DNA of 64,000 nucleotides from Gonocerus acuteangulatus (GCA_946811695.1 OX328124.1:88699972-88763971); one strand, 5' to 3'; shown: positions 1 to 11,479, counted from the stretch's first letter. Notes: generated by a model not told the origin, from the sequence alone. A program made the numbers and translations.

Positions 1-56
<56 letters not shown>
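1..56. repeat. poly-A tract at window edge
   Basis: An uninterrupted run of 56 A. It could be the tail of a retroelement lying to the left of the window. Sequence after it (57-96) shows nothing recognisable. Confidence 0.9.
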
Positions 57-61
<5 letters not shown>

Positions 62-96
62 ATTTCCATTGAGCAGTGACGTTGGTTTAAATGAGT

Positions 97-115
97 ATTT
101 ATATATAGAAATATG

Positions 116-165
<50 letters not shown>

Positions 166-184
166 CATATTTCTATATATAAAT
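97..184. repeat. perfect palindrome with (TA)n centre
   Basis: The left half (97-120) is the exact reverse complement of 161-184, and the centre is about 40 nt of alternating TA. It abuts the next palindrome and shares its AAAT border. Confidence 0.85.
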
Positions 185-270
185 TAGCTGAAAAAACATT
201 TTTTTTTAATCAGACATTGTATTTTCGCACAAATGTGATTGATATCCGACAATTTTTGGGGCAATTAGAC

Positions 271-338
<68 letters not shown>

Positions 339-428
339 GTCTAATTGCCCCAAAAATTGTCGGATATCAATCACATTTGTGCGAAAATACAATGTCTGAT
401 TAAAAAAAAATGTTTTTTCAGCTAATTT
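181..428. repeat. 248-bp perfect palindrome with (TA)n centre
   Basis: Reading inward from 181 and from 428 on opposite strands gives the same sequence, through about 98 nt of unique arm and then a TA core (about 281-330). Both strands therefore encode the same 60-residue open frame, which shows the symmetry and does not indicate a gene. The structure would form a long hairpin. Its arms resemble no other repeat in the window. Confidence 0.9.
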
Positions 429-1000
429 TGCCCGAAAAATTCTTAGCGCTTATGGCTTTGCGTTTTTAGGCTTCCAGGTACAAGTTTTGTAGATTTTCTA
501 TCGCAGGAAAACGAATAGTAACATTTTAAAAACGATATCTGTAACTGTTATCGAGAAAACTGAATAAAAGCAATTGTCCTAACTAATTTTCGGTTCGGTA
601 CTTAGAAACGATGAATTCAGTTGAAACTTTTGTAGATGTCCGACATTTCTCCAAACAAAGATATTAAAATTTTGGTTACGTTTGGAGATAAAAAAAAGTA
701 TTAGACAAAAATATTTTATTAATAGACTTGAGCAGTTTTAGGATTTTCGTAAACGTCTTGAAAACGGTTGGGATTCATGGTAAGTAGACGGTAACGAAAC
801 GATAGCTTACTAATTTTTCGACAAAAACGGTTCTAAAGTAATTTTCGATGTGGCCATCTCATTGGGAGAAATCGGTGTTTATAATTCGAAAGTGCCGGTT
901 CCCGAAAGGATAAGGCTGAAAAATCAGCTTACAGTCTTCAGATGCTAAAGAGGCGGAACGATAACACCAGTTTACAGTCTCAAAAGTGTTAATTAAAAAT
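429..1000 (+). mobile_element. degenerate body of family B Helentron-like element
   Basis: Several blocks align by eye with the interior of the better preserved copies at 4200-4740 and 7600-8080: 'gaattcagttgaaac', 'ttggttacgtttggag' and 'cgatagcttac'. Neither terminal signature is present. It is an old, truncated copy. Confidence 0.55.
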
Positions 1001-1327
1001 ATATCATATGAAGGGTACAGGGAAAAAACAATATTAGTCCAAATTCTCCGATTTTTCGTTTTTTAGAGCATTTTATTGGTCTTGGTGAGTACTATCAGAT
1101 GGCAACACTGTCATATAATGAAAGAACTAACTCAATGGATATTACAATGAAAATCTTTTTTGCAGGGAAGAAACAAGGAGAGTCACATATCTAACCTTGT
1201 CTATTGTTAACTACCTTACCTTCCGGTGTGTTTCACAGGTTGTTTACAATTTTTTTTTGGGACTTCCTATCGGGAGTTTTTTGTATTTTTCGATTTATTG
1301 AATTGTTTGTCGGTAAAGCTACGATGA

Positions 1328-1657
1328 AAACAATACACCAAAAGCGATAAATCTTCTTCAAAACACAGAAAATTAAAAGAAGACACTGCAGACAAGATTC
1401 GTGAGCACTTTTCATCATTCAGAGGCACTATATGTCATTACAGACTTAATGACTTAAAAAAGATATACTTGAATGAGGCTTTAAATGTTTCAAAAATGTT
1501 CGAAATGTTCAAGGAAAAATATGGTGGTGTCCTCACGTCCTACGAAACTCATGGCACGATTTACAACACAGAATTCTATATTTTGGTTGGCTATCCAAAA
1601 ACAGATATCTACTCTGCTTGCGATAAGCGTAATGCAAAAATAAAAAATCAAGATTAG
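1328..1657 (+). pseudogene. transposon-linked ORF remnant, family unnamed
   Basis: An uninterrupted frame of about 109 codons with no ATG at its left end; a TGA precedes it at 1325. The middle reads IREHFSSF, then CHYRL, KKIYLNEALNVSKMF, EKYG, NTEFYILVGYPKTD and a later CD pair. From memory, this order of motifs (basic region, HISSF-like, HY, YL, MY/MF, YG, EF..GYP.SD.C..CD) recurs in anonymous multi-copy insect ORFs usually found in DNA transposons. I cannot name the superfamily. It ends in a stop after KNQD, and I find no clear continuation in 1711-1962 or beyond. It is probably a dead fragment. Confidence 0.4.
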
Positions 1658-1962
1658 AAAAGTCAGGAGGATTTGAGATACCACCACCAGCATACCTACA
1701 CTGCTTAGTATTGTCTAAACCAAAATATCACCATTTCCAAATTTTTAAAGAATTTTGCCACCCAAAAAATCAAGAATTTACAAGTAATTGCCTCGCAAGT
1801 ATTGTTTTCTTGTGTGACTCTCCCTGGAATTTAGTAGAGAAGGTAAGAAAAGAAGTCGGCTTTTTACTCAATCATTGTTTAAAACTGATTGAGTTAATCA
1901 AAAATTTTAAAAAATCCCTTAACAATTCTTACCCTAAAAATATGAAATTAAATACTATATGA

Positions 1963-2819
1963 ATGAAAATACCATTCATTTTAGCACATTCCAAAGGCTG
2001 CAGTACTGAAAGAATTTAAAGGTAGAATACAAATTGGAATGTGTAAGTGCATCTGTTAAATCAGGAGTCTCAATTTTTGTACATTCAGGACAGAAATTTC
2101 ATAATGAAACAACATATTCATAACGAAAGAAATATTTTAAAGAAGAATTAATAATTCATCAAATTCAATTTTTTGTTGTAAGTGTTTTTTTTTTGTTTTT
2201 TTTTTGGTCAAGGCACGATGCCAAGTAATAAATTTGTAATTACTACTTTATTAATAATAAGTTCACTTGTATTAATTCCATAAAATGAATAAGATAAAAT
2301 AAAATATATTACTTCCCTAATTAATACTTTACTGGTCTGAAAATAACTGTACTAAATACTTCCATAATTTTCTGTAAAGCGAAGATCACCTTTTGAATTC
2401 AGAGAATAATTTATTTCTCATCAAGTAAAGGAAGGAAAATGCTACAGCTGGAATTTGTAAGGGTGCAAAAAGCATCACCTGTTAGTAGTCTAATTATCAA
2501 GCTTCAGCCTGAGGCATTGGTCGGACTAAAATACAAGCTTGGTTTAGCCAGTATCATTTATTAGGGGTTCCACACAAACCAGTCGGATTCAAATTACATT
2601 CCTAAACCTAGTCTTCCAAATCCTCTTTATCCTACAACAACGCCATTCGCAGGTTAAATTGAATTTACCTCAAATTAGACATGCAAACTAACATGGACAC
2701 ATTTATAAATATTTATTTTTTATAAATTGATATCAAGATTTCTAGTATCCAGAAGGTAATGTTATTAGTCTTAACCAATATATTCTAATTTATATTATTT
2801 TCATTTTAATCTATACAAA
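1963..2819. other. AT-rich stretch without recognised features
   Basis: I see no gene and no clear repeat here beyond short T-runs near 2185-2205. Confidence 0.5.
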
Positions 2820-3005
2820 CACACTGTTCTTCTTACAAATTAAATGAACAATAAACCCTAGAACACATATTCTTTTACTGTCCATTGTAAAAGACAAGGA
2901 AGAACCTATAAGGAAGTTTTACATAGATAAATACACAGCTAATCCTCCAAGAGTAGAAATGCTACTATCAGCTATAGATAAGGATTTAGTTGATGTGTAC
3001 TTATA
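2820..3005 (+). pseudogene. possible non-LTR reverse transcriptase C-terminal remnant
   Basis: One frame gives LEHIFFYCPL at about 2857-2886, like the C-terminal 'ETLEHIFFHC' knuckle of some non-LTR retrotransposon RTs. In another frame, 2912-3005 reads RKFYIDKYTANPPRVEMLLSAIDK and ends at a TAA at 3003-3005. A frameshift would be needed to join the two. Small, decayed and tentative. Confidence 0.3.
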
Positions 3006-3088
3006 AATACCTAGAGAATATTATGAAGCTGAGGACATTTATAATAGAATAATCATCTCAAGCATAAATGTATATTTTGTTTATACTA

Positions 3089-3840
3089 GCTGTTACCCGG
3101 CGTGCCATGCTTCACCTACTTTCTGCACATAGAAAAGCCTAAATAAATTAGAAACCAAAAATCTTATAACACGAATCTGTAACTGTTTCGAACCCGTGAC
3201 CTCCCAACTGGGAGTCCTAGAGAACTTTGACCTAACCTATAAAACCCCCTTATCAAGACATACATGTATGCCAAGTTTGGTAAAAATCTGTCAAACGGTG
3301 TGGGTTTGTATAAAGAACAAACATACAGACAGACAGAAGGTAGCCGTTTTGACCTAGCCTATGGCAATCGCCGTATCAAGATCTTCCTGTGTTCCAACTT
3401 AGGCCAAAATCGTTCGAACGGTGTGGATTTTTATAGGAAACAAACATACAGACAGACAGCTGGTAGAGGTTTTTGACCCAGCCTACGGCACTCTCCAGAT
3501 TAGGATCTACCTGTGTACCGAGTTTAGTCAAAATCGGACGAACGGTGTGGATTTTTATAGGGAACAAACATACAGACAGACAGCTGGTAGAGGTTTTTGT
3601 CCTAGCCTACGGCAATTCAGATTAGGATCTACCTGTGTACCGAGTTTAGTCAAAATCGGACGAACAGTGTGGATTTTTATAGGAAACAAACATACAGATA
3701 GACAGCTGGTAGAGGTTTTTGACCTAGCCTACGAAACTCCCCAGATTAAGATCTGAATGTGTACCGAGTTTAGTCAAAATCGGACGAACGGTGTGGATTT
3801 GTATATGGGACAAACATGCAGACAGACAGCTGGTAGACGT
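3089..3840 (+). repeat. dispersed repeat with ~122-bp tandem core, left part
   Basis: Begins 'ctagctgttacccggcg', a start typical of short dispersed insect repeats. It then carries tandem units built on 'cggtgtggatttttatagg', 'caaacatacagacagacag' and 'gacctagcctac'. The anchor 'gtgtgg' falls at about 3299, 3421, 3545, 3667 and 3791, a period of 122-124 bp. The array is interrupted at 3840 and resumes at 6781. Open frames across it are by-products of the repetition. Confidence 0.8.
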
Positions 3841-3977
3841 TTTAGCGCGGTTCCTCCTTCCCCCATAGGGAGGAACCCCGCTTATAAGGTTGATACAATG
3901 AAACAATCCGGAAGTGCCGACTAGAAAATTTCGCGTTTCAGAACCCCTAGAAACCAAAAATAACGGTGGTTCAAATT

Positions 3978-4034
<57 letters not shown>
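3978..4034. repeat. (TA)n microsatellite
   Basis: About 55 nt of alternating TA at the fixed core position of the family B element. Confidence 0.95.
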
Positions 4035-4038
<4 letters not shown>

Positions 4039-6238
4039 CTGTTCGCTCATTTCTGGCTTCCCTAATGGTCCGATTGTGATGAAATTTGGTACAAAAATCC
4101 GTCGTACAATTTGAAAGGTCAAGTTCGTTAACCAGCAGAATCCGCCCACTGGAAGATGGCGTTTGGGGCGAAATTCGCGCAAAAAAAATCGTATCGCTTA
4201 CGTTTTTTAGTTCATATGCTTGTAAGTACTCGTTTTATAGGCATCTTGGGCTAGTAAAACGAATGAAACCATTTTCAAGGCGATAGCTTAACCCGTTTTG
4301 GAGCAAATTGGAAAAATATTTTTCGAATACCGTTTTTGGTTTGGGTACTTAGAATCATGGGATTCAGTTGAAACATTTTCTGCATGTTCTACTTTCATTA
4401 AAACTAATATGTTGAAATTTTTGTTACTTTTGGAGTTTTGGAAGGGTTAGAATAAAATATTTTAAAACAGACATAAAAAGTTTTGGTAACTTTGTATACT
4501 TTCCTTAATTTTTTTTTTCCTTTTCTTTTGGTGCATCTACTGCTGAGGTCATTAGCACCAACTTTCCTTAATATTTCGAAAAAGGTTGAGAATATTGGCA
4601 AACGGAGAGTTACCATGCGAAAGCTTACTAAATGTTCTACAAAAATGGTTCTGATGAAAGTTTTGATTAGGCGATGTCAATCGGAGAAATAAGTGCTTAA
4701 ACTTTGAAGTAATTGATTTCGTTTATTCGAACGGTTCGTTTTGTTTGTTTTTATTCTTTGTTGTTTTTCGTTGCTTATAGTTGGATAATGTATTTGACAA
4801 TAAAACAGATTAATTAAAATAAGAAAAACAATTCATTGTTAAAAATATATCAGGCTGTACCGTATGAAATGTCAGTTTTGGATTTGCCGATTTCCTTCAA
4901 ATGTCTTGAAACTGTCGAGGCTCCTACTCCGAGTTCTTTGGCATATTCCCTAGTGTTTTCAATTGCTTATAGTAGTCAAATGTATTTGCCAATAAAACAG
5001 GATACGTATAATTAGAAACGATATTTTATTTTTGCGGAATCTTGGGATTCTCAGATGCCGTATGAATTCTCCACAAAAAATGTTTTGAAGAAATGTTTGA
5101 TGGAGTTTCGTTTATTTAAACGGATCTATTTGTGTTTCCGGCAGTTTTTGTTTTCACTTCTCGTTATTTTTGTACTTGCTTATAGCAGTCAAATGTATTT
5201 GTCAGTAAACAGGATACGTATAATTAGAATCAATATTTTGTTCGTTAGAATTCGAAGATGCCGTATGAATATCTAGATTACAGTACTGGTGTTGAATTGT
5301 TCTAAGTATTCCCTATTTTCATCTGTTGCCCATAGTTTTTTATTGTTAGTAGTTTTTTCTTATTGATTATAGAATATAAATCTATTTGGCTATAAAACAG
5401 GATACGTAAAATTAGTAACAATATTTCGGAGATTTCTGAGCGAAATGCCTGTAAGATTTTCTACCACCACGAACGGCGTTTTTCCTCTATTTTTATCCAC
5501 TAGTTAGGCTTTATTTGGCATATTATTCTATATATGTTTTATTTAGCAGGGGATTCTGATGAAATGTCTTGTTTTTGCTGTGGATTTTAATTACGATGTG
5601 TCTAAGATTGGGTTACATTAGCGACTCTACATAGTTAAGAACCGACGACGGAGGTTGACTTCTTGCTATGATTTAGTCTACATATTAAGTCCTGAATCCA
5701 AAAAATAAACTTCATAACGGTTAGATACTATGAGGGAATAGGGAGTGGGGTCAGTGCCCGTACAAACATAAGGTCCGCAGGATATTTACCTGCTAAGAGT
5801 TAATCCTCAACAGCTGTAAATATACCCCAGGTATCTGCCGACACAAATACAAAGCCTAGGCGGAGAGCACCCCAAAAACACAGATCCAAACATAGGTTAT
5901 ATACTAAATATTCATGAAGACTACTTAGTTGTAACCCGATTCATCAATTAGCAATCAATAGTTTTCAACACAGGTTCTATACTAAATATTGATAAAAAGT
6001 ATTTAAGTAGAAAAAAAAAAACAAGATTCATCAAGACTTCTTTTTGGTCCATTTGTATCTACTCCATAGACTTAATTAGGTATATTATTCTATATATTGA
6101 CTCGTTTTTCGTCAAGACTTGTTATTTGTCCTTCTGTATCTACTAGATAGGCTTTATTCGGCATATTATTCTATATAGGCTTTATTAGGCAGGGTATTCT
6201 ACTCAATCTTTCTTGTACTTCTTCTTGATCCTTCTGTA

Positions 6239-6500
6239 CATGGGCGTATATAGAAAACAATTTCGGGTGGGGCTGGGAAAATTTCGGGGGGGGGGGCTGA
6301 GACCATTTCCAGGGTATGGAATACTAAATATTTAGAGCTTGGAATAGTTTTAGGCAACTAAAACGCTATTAAACGCAAAATAAAATATGTTTTATGAACT
6401 AAGTGATCTTATTTAATTTATTTTTAAGGGTTTTACGAAAAGTTTTTATCATCAATTCAAAATTTCCGGAGGGGCTGCAGCTTCCTCATATACGCCCATG
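6239..6500. mobile_element. 262-bp MITE, 8-bp target duplication
   Basis: Ends CATGGGCGTATAT and (inverted) ATATACGCCCATG. It is flanked on both sides by the exact 8-mer CTTCTGTA (6231-6238 and 6501-6508). It contains long G-runs and a block shared with a second copy at 59615-59819. Eight-base duplication fits hAT or P superfamilies. The host sequence without the insert is visible in a neighbouring unit at about 6130-6150 ('ccttctgtatctactag'). Confidence 0.85.
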
Positions 6501-6780
6501 CTTCTGTATCCACTAGAAAGGCTTTATTAAGCATATTTTGTATTGATTTATAGAGCTTTGCTTTAGAATGAGAGCCGGATTGTGTAATTTCCGCTTCTCT
6601 GTATAAGTTAGCTACTGTCGGTCTCCCTGACGCCTTAATATCACTTTTATTCGAGAGGAGTTTGACAATTTTCACAAGATATATAAAAAAATAACTTTAT
6701 TTCTTTTCTAAGCTTATCAATGACACTAGGGACATGAACGGAACCGCGCTAAGATGATGCAGTTCCTGCGAGTCGGACTT

Positions 6781-7045
6781 TTTGACTTAGCCTACGACAC
6801 TCCTCAGATTAAGATCTACATGTGTACCGAGTTTAGTCAAAATCAGACGAACGGTGTGGATTTTTATAGGGAACAAACATACAGGCAGACAGCTGGTAGT
6901 TTTTTTTGACCTAGCCTAGGAGATTTCTCGTATCAAGACCTACCATTATTCCAAGTTTGGTCAAACGGTGTGGATTTGTATAAGGTACAAACAAACAGAC
7001 AGAAAAACATACAGACAGGTGATTTTTATATATATAGATTTTCCT
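6781..7045 (+). repeat. dispersed ~122-bp repeat, right part
   Basis: Resumes exactly where 3840 stopped. Anchors 'gtgtgg' lie at about 6854 and 6968. It ends with 'caaacaaacagacag' and a short TA/AT run near 7030-7040. Confidence 0.8.
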
Positions 7046-7287
7046 GTTTCCTGTGAAATAACACATACTAAAAGATGTATTCATATATTTACTTTCCTTA
7101 TTTGTAATTAAGTAGATGACTCAATTATTAGTTATGTAAAATATTTTAAAAAAAAAAATGTTTTGTATTGGGAAAATTATATGTTTATATTAATGAAATA
7201 AGGCTGCAACCCATGCATATAAGTTGTAAAACTTCAAGCAATAAAACTTATTATTATATATATCATATTATTTTGTTTTTGGTTTTA

Positions 7288-8982
7288 TTTTAGCGCGGTT
7301 CCTCCCTCCCCCATAGGGAGGAACCCCGCTTATAAGGTTGATACAATGAAACAATCCGAAAGTGCCAACTAGAAAATTTCGCGTTTCAGAACCCCTAGAG
7401 ACCGAAAATAACGGTGGTTCAAATTTGTGTGTATATATATATATATTTGTCTGTTCGCTCTGTAGCTCCTAGACGAATGGTCCGATTTTGATGAAATTTG
7501 GTACAAAAATCTTTCGTCTAATTTGAAAGGTCAAGTTCGTTAACCAGCAAAATCCGCCTACTGGAAGATGGCGTTTGGGGCGAAATTCGCGCAAAAAAAA
7601 TCGTAACGCTTACGTTTTTGAGTTCATAAACTTGTAAGTACTCGTTTTATATGCTTCCTGGGCTAGGAAAACGAATGAAACCATTTTCAAGGCGATAGCT
7701 TTAACCGTTTTCGAGAAAATTGGAAAAATAGTTTTTGAATACCGTTTTTGGTTTGGGTACTTAGAATCATGGGATTCAGTTGAAACATTTTCTGCATGTT
7801 CTACTTTCATCAAAACTAATATGTTGAAATTTTGGTTACGTTTGGAGTTAAGGAAGGGTTAGAATAAAATATTTTATTAACAGACATAAAAATTTTTAGT
7901 AACTTTGTTTACTTTCCTTAATATCTCGAAAAAGGTTGAGAATCTTGGTAAACGGAAGAATACCATTAGAAAGCTTATTAAATGCTCTAAAAACAAGGTT
8001 CTGATGAAAGTTTTGATTAGGCGATGTCAATCGGAGAAATAAGAGCTTAAAACTTTGAAGTAATTGATTTCGCTTATTCGAACTGTTCTTTTGTCTGTTT
8101 TTTATCCCTTGTTATTTTTTAATTGCTTATAGTTGGATAATGTATTTGAAAATAAAACAGGTTAAGAAAAACAATTTAATATTAGAGATATGGATTTCCA
8201 AGATATAGCTTTTCAACTGCCTAGCGTCCTTCCTAGGGACGGTTGTTTGTCTTTGATTTTGGTACTTAGAATTATGGGATACAGTTGAAACATTTTCTGC
8301 ATGTTCGAATTTCATCAACACTAATACGTTGAAATTTTTGTTACGTTTAGAGTAAAGGAAGGGTTAGAATAAAATATTTTATTAACAGACAAAAAAAGTT
8401 TTGGTAACTTTGTATACTTTCGTTAGTATCTCGAAAACCGTTGACATTCTTGTGAAGCGGAAGATTACCATTCGAAAGCTTACTAAATGCTCTACAGAAA
8501 AGGTTCTGAAGAAAGTTTTAATTAGGCGATGTCAATCGGAGAAATAAGTGCTTAAAACTTTAAATTAATTGATTTCGTTTATTCGAATGGTTCTTTTTGT
8601 CTGTTTTATGCCTTGTTATTTTTTCAAATGCTTATAGTTGGATAATGTATTTGACAATAAAACTGGTTAAGTAAAATAACAAAAACAATTTATTGTTAGA
8701 AATATAGATTTCCAGGATTCCAAGACCTTGTCACAAGCGGGCCCGTTTCTAGTGTTAGCAGACCCTTCCAGGTAAGATAATAAATCATGACCTTTCAAGA
8801 CTTTACTACACACAGGAATGGCGTTAGTGACCTTAAGGGTTGACACGCCATTATAATAATTAATTAAAAAAAAAAAGACTGTTGGAACCAAAATAATAAC
8901 TGCTTCTATTTTAATCTTTCCAAATTAGACTAGGGATATGAACGGAACCGCGCTAAGGTTATGCAGTTCCTGCGAGACGGAC
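7288..8982 (+). mobile_element. Helentron-like element, family B, copy 2
   Basis: The 5' end TTTTAGCGCGGTTCC with hairpin and the 3' end GGAACCGCGCTAAGG, GCAGTTCCTGC, GAGACGGACTTTTTT are both intact. The TA core is short (about 7432-7446). The interior has two related sub-blocks containing 'ttatagttggataatgtatttga' pieces (8124 and 8632), so part of the body is duplicated. T-runs flank both ends. No ORF of note. Confidence 0.75.
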
Positions 8983-9429
8983 TTTTTTCTTGTTAGAAAT
9001 ATACTTATTTTTGCCTATTTATTACTGTCTTAACTAATGGAGAAACATATTTTATTAATATGATTACATTTTGTTGCTTAACATTCCGTTATGTTTTTAT
9101 ATCTATAACAGGTGGAAGCATGGATAGGGAACTTTTGGCTGTCTCGTACCTTCGTAGGGAGAGTTTGTCTATTAGACAATATGCAAGAGACTTCAAAACT
9201 TATTATTATTATTTTATTTTTTTGCCATCACATATTCTTCACATCATTGGTGAATGGCATCGAATCACTCTTTTGCTGTTAAAACGCTGCTCATAGTGAT
9301 ATTTGTAATACCAAGTCAGAAAAATACAAAATAAGTAAAATATTAAAAAAAAAAAAATTAAGTAAACAAAATAAACCTTTTTTTTTCACATTTTTAGATA
9401 AAACTTTATCACTTTCCTTAATCGATTAG

Positions 9430-9645
9430 GATTTTTTTTTTAATGGTTTTTCGACTCAAGGTCATTAGCACCGGGGTATCTATAAATTGCCACCCTTACT
9501 AAACATCCATGGTGGAGCAGGGAATTTATCCAACGGCCCCATGAAATGAAAAAAAAATCAACCTGCTCCAGGTAAGACTCGAACCCCCATCCTCGGCATG
9601 AGAATCCAAGGCGATTGCTACTGGAACACAGGGAGACCCTCTATT
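9430..9645 (-). mobile_element. tRNA-derived SINE fragment
   Basis: On the minus strand the segment has a box-B-like GGTTCGAGT inside 'gggggttcgagtcttacc', a weak box A to its left and an A-rich stretch (complement of 'gaaaaaaaaatc'). It lies just upstream of the nAChR exons. Confidence 0.5.
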
Positions 9646-9756
9646 AGGAATAAAATTATATATGGTTTCGTTCCAAAAGTATTTATATACCAATTATTCT
9701 GTGTTCATGTCGAATGTTCTATTTCTTGTTGGTCACTAAATGGCTGTTATCTTTTC

Positions 9757-9870
9757 TTTTAGTGAGTTTCCTCCCTCCCTGCCTAGGGAAGAGACCTGTT
9801 TATGAGGTTGATGACCTCATGATGCAGTGAAGCTAATACCTTCCAGAAAACCTTTTACTTTTCTTAAAGA
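9757..9870 (+). mobile_element. 5' end of a third Helentron-like subfamily
   Basis: TTTTAGTGAGTTTCCTCCC is followed by a loose hairpin (CCTCCCT/AGGGAAG), then 'tgaggttgatgacctcatga'. It parallels the family B start (T-run, AG.., TTCCTCC, hairpin, 'aggttgat') with a different subterminal sequence. The 3' end is not located with confidence. Confidence 0.45.
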
Positions 9871-10472
9871 GGAAAGGGAAATGAGTATTGCACACAAGTA
9901 CAATTTTATCCGATGGTTGTAATTGATTTTGCATAAAAAATCTTCATTAATTATCTTATATCTATTTTGGTGTATATTAATTATTATGATCCCGGAATTG
10001 TCTAGTTATTACAGTTACAACTTTAAAATTGCTATTCTTAGCCACCAAGTTAGAAATTCACAGAAATGAAAGGCTGAGAGAACTTTGTCTAGTAATTATT
10101 CATTTGAAACTCATTTAAATATCCATGCCTTGCCCTTTTCCCATTAAAAGAGAACAATTAGTAATTTCTTTGGATCTACATTTAAGAAGCACCTTAATTA
10201 CAGTCCTTTAGAGTTATTATCACTATTAAGTTAATTGCATTTGTCTCGCAAAAGTTAAATTTACACTTTACAAATTTTCTCATCTGATCTAAAATTATAA
10301 TCTTTTAAAAGTTATAAAAAAAAAAATATATATATATATATATATATTAATTGCCATTAAAAGTTAAAGTAAAAAATACATGCCTTGAAAATTGGTAGTA
10401 AGATCATGAAAATTGTTTGTGAAATTTTTTCTTGCATGTGAAAAATGTGTATTTTCTTCTTTTGTTTATTAG
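9871..10472. other. intron sequence upstream of nAChR exon
   Basis: AT-rich, with a short (TA)n at about 10327-10347 and a pyrimidine-rich tract running into the acceptor AG at 10471-10472. No other coding exon recognised. Confidence 0.6.
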
Positions 10473-10604
10473 GTTCAGTAGAGGGCTGGTAATGCGTACT
10501 GGGAAGCAAGGTAAAACAGAACTTACACAATACTATCCCTACAGTTGTGGTGCAGCAACTGAGAGTCCAATAGGAAATTCAAAGGAAAGGTTATCGCCAG
10601 AAAG
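10473..10604 (+). CDS. nicotinic acetylcholine receptor alpha subunit, TM3-TM4 loop exon (partial gene)
   Basis: Internal exon bounded by a pyrimidine-rich acceptor (tttgtttattag) and the donor GTGAGC. The first base completes a codon from an exon outside the window or not recognised. The 43 codons from 10474 read FSRGLVMRTGKQGK..., then a Ser/Pro/Gly/Glu-rich stretch ending KERLSPE. The two bases left over (AG) join T at 14799 to give Ser. The peptide is low-complexity cytoplasmic loop, which is poorly conserved in this family; it is assigned to the receptor because it splices in frame into the next two exons. 'GLVMRT' resembles loop segments of insect alpha subunits as I remember them. Upstream exons for the ligand-binding domain and TM1-TM3 were looked for by eye in 1-10472 and not seen. 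Confidence 0.7.
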
Positions 10605-11479
10605 GTGAGCTCTCATACTATTTCTAAGTATTACTCACACAAATTAAAATCCTGAATGTAATTTAAAACATAAAATTTTATTTCTTTTTTTTTTACGAAG
10701 CAGAGTTTCTTTTCAGATCAAATTTCATGTATGCATCTATATTTTCAAATATTTCCAAACCAAAATGTTCTTATCGGCTATTCTTCCTACAGTCTGTGAG
10801 AATCTAGTGTATCTGAACCTCTAACGTCTATTATTGTTTTTCTGTCAAATTAGGTTTCTGAAAAGTCATTGGGTAAATTGTTTATACAAAATTTTCTCGA
10901 AAAATTAATTGCGCTGTTATTTGAATAGTAATTCAAGAGGAAAATTGTCACAGACTACGGAAAATATCATTCAATTATTGGTAATGTCTATAGAAAGCAT
11001 AGCTTAAGGAATATGTTTGGTTATAAATTATAACTTATAATAGTTCTTAAATATTAAAAAATTTCCTTGCTAATAATACTTTTGACAAATACATAAATGG
11101 CTACCTGGTCACAAAGACTTACATAACAGTTCATAGGCCAAAAATCAGGCTAAAACAGTTACTGGACAATCAAATGTATTAATATCAAGCTTACTTCATC
11201 AAGGCTGGATAAAAAGAATAAGATACATTATAACACTATTTTAGCAAAATTCATGGTAGTAGAAAGTAGAAAAGCGAACAAATGATTAAAATAATTATTA
11301 CATTATTAAATAATACATTTTTTTAAAAATAATTACAATGAAGAATAAATAAATAAACAAAATAAAAAACAAACTGATTTACAATTCATGCAAACTACTG
11401 ACATTTTGGGATGCTTTTGGGAAATACATTTAAACTTATTTTCACAAATTAGTCGACTGCTTCATACATTTATAGCATT

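Larger units (their letters stand above)
3841..6780 (+). mobile_element. Helentron-like (HINE) element, family B, copy 1
   Basis: The 5' end is TTTTAGCGCGGTTCC followed by a hairpin (GGTTCCTCC with GGAGGAACC). Next come 'cttataaggttgatacaatg', a (TA)n core at 3978-4034 and a long AT-rich body. The 3' end is GGAACCGCGCTAAGATG, then a GCAGTTCCTGC hairpin and GAGTCGGACTTTTT. The subterminal 13-mer TTAGCGCGGTTCC occurs inverted at the two ends. There is no coding capacity, so the element is non-autonomous. It sits inside a T-run of the ~122-bp array: the left flank ends 'ggtagacgtttt' and the right flank resumes 'tttttgacttagcc', matching intact neighbours 'ggtaga-ggtttttgacc'. This architecture matches HINE/DINE-1 elements; the class assignment is inference. 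Confidence 0.7.

Noticed and set aside
210..399. Identical 60-residue open frames on both strands
   Set aside because: Produced by the perfect palindrome and its TA core; (TA)n gives the repeated Tyr-Ile.
3264..3756. Three overlapping open frames in the ~122-bp repeats
   Set aside because: They arise from tandem units lacking stops in some frames, are present on both strands and match no protein family.
1..10472. Upstream nAChR exons (ligand-binding domain, TM1-TM3)
   Set aside because: Looked for Cys-loop and TM2 coding patterns by eye; none found. They probably lie to the left of the window.
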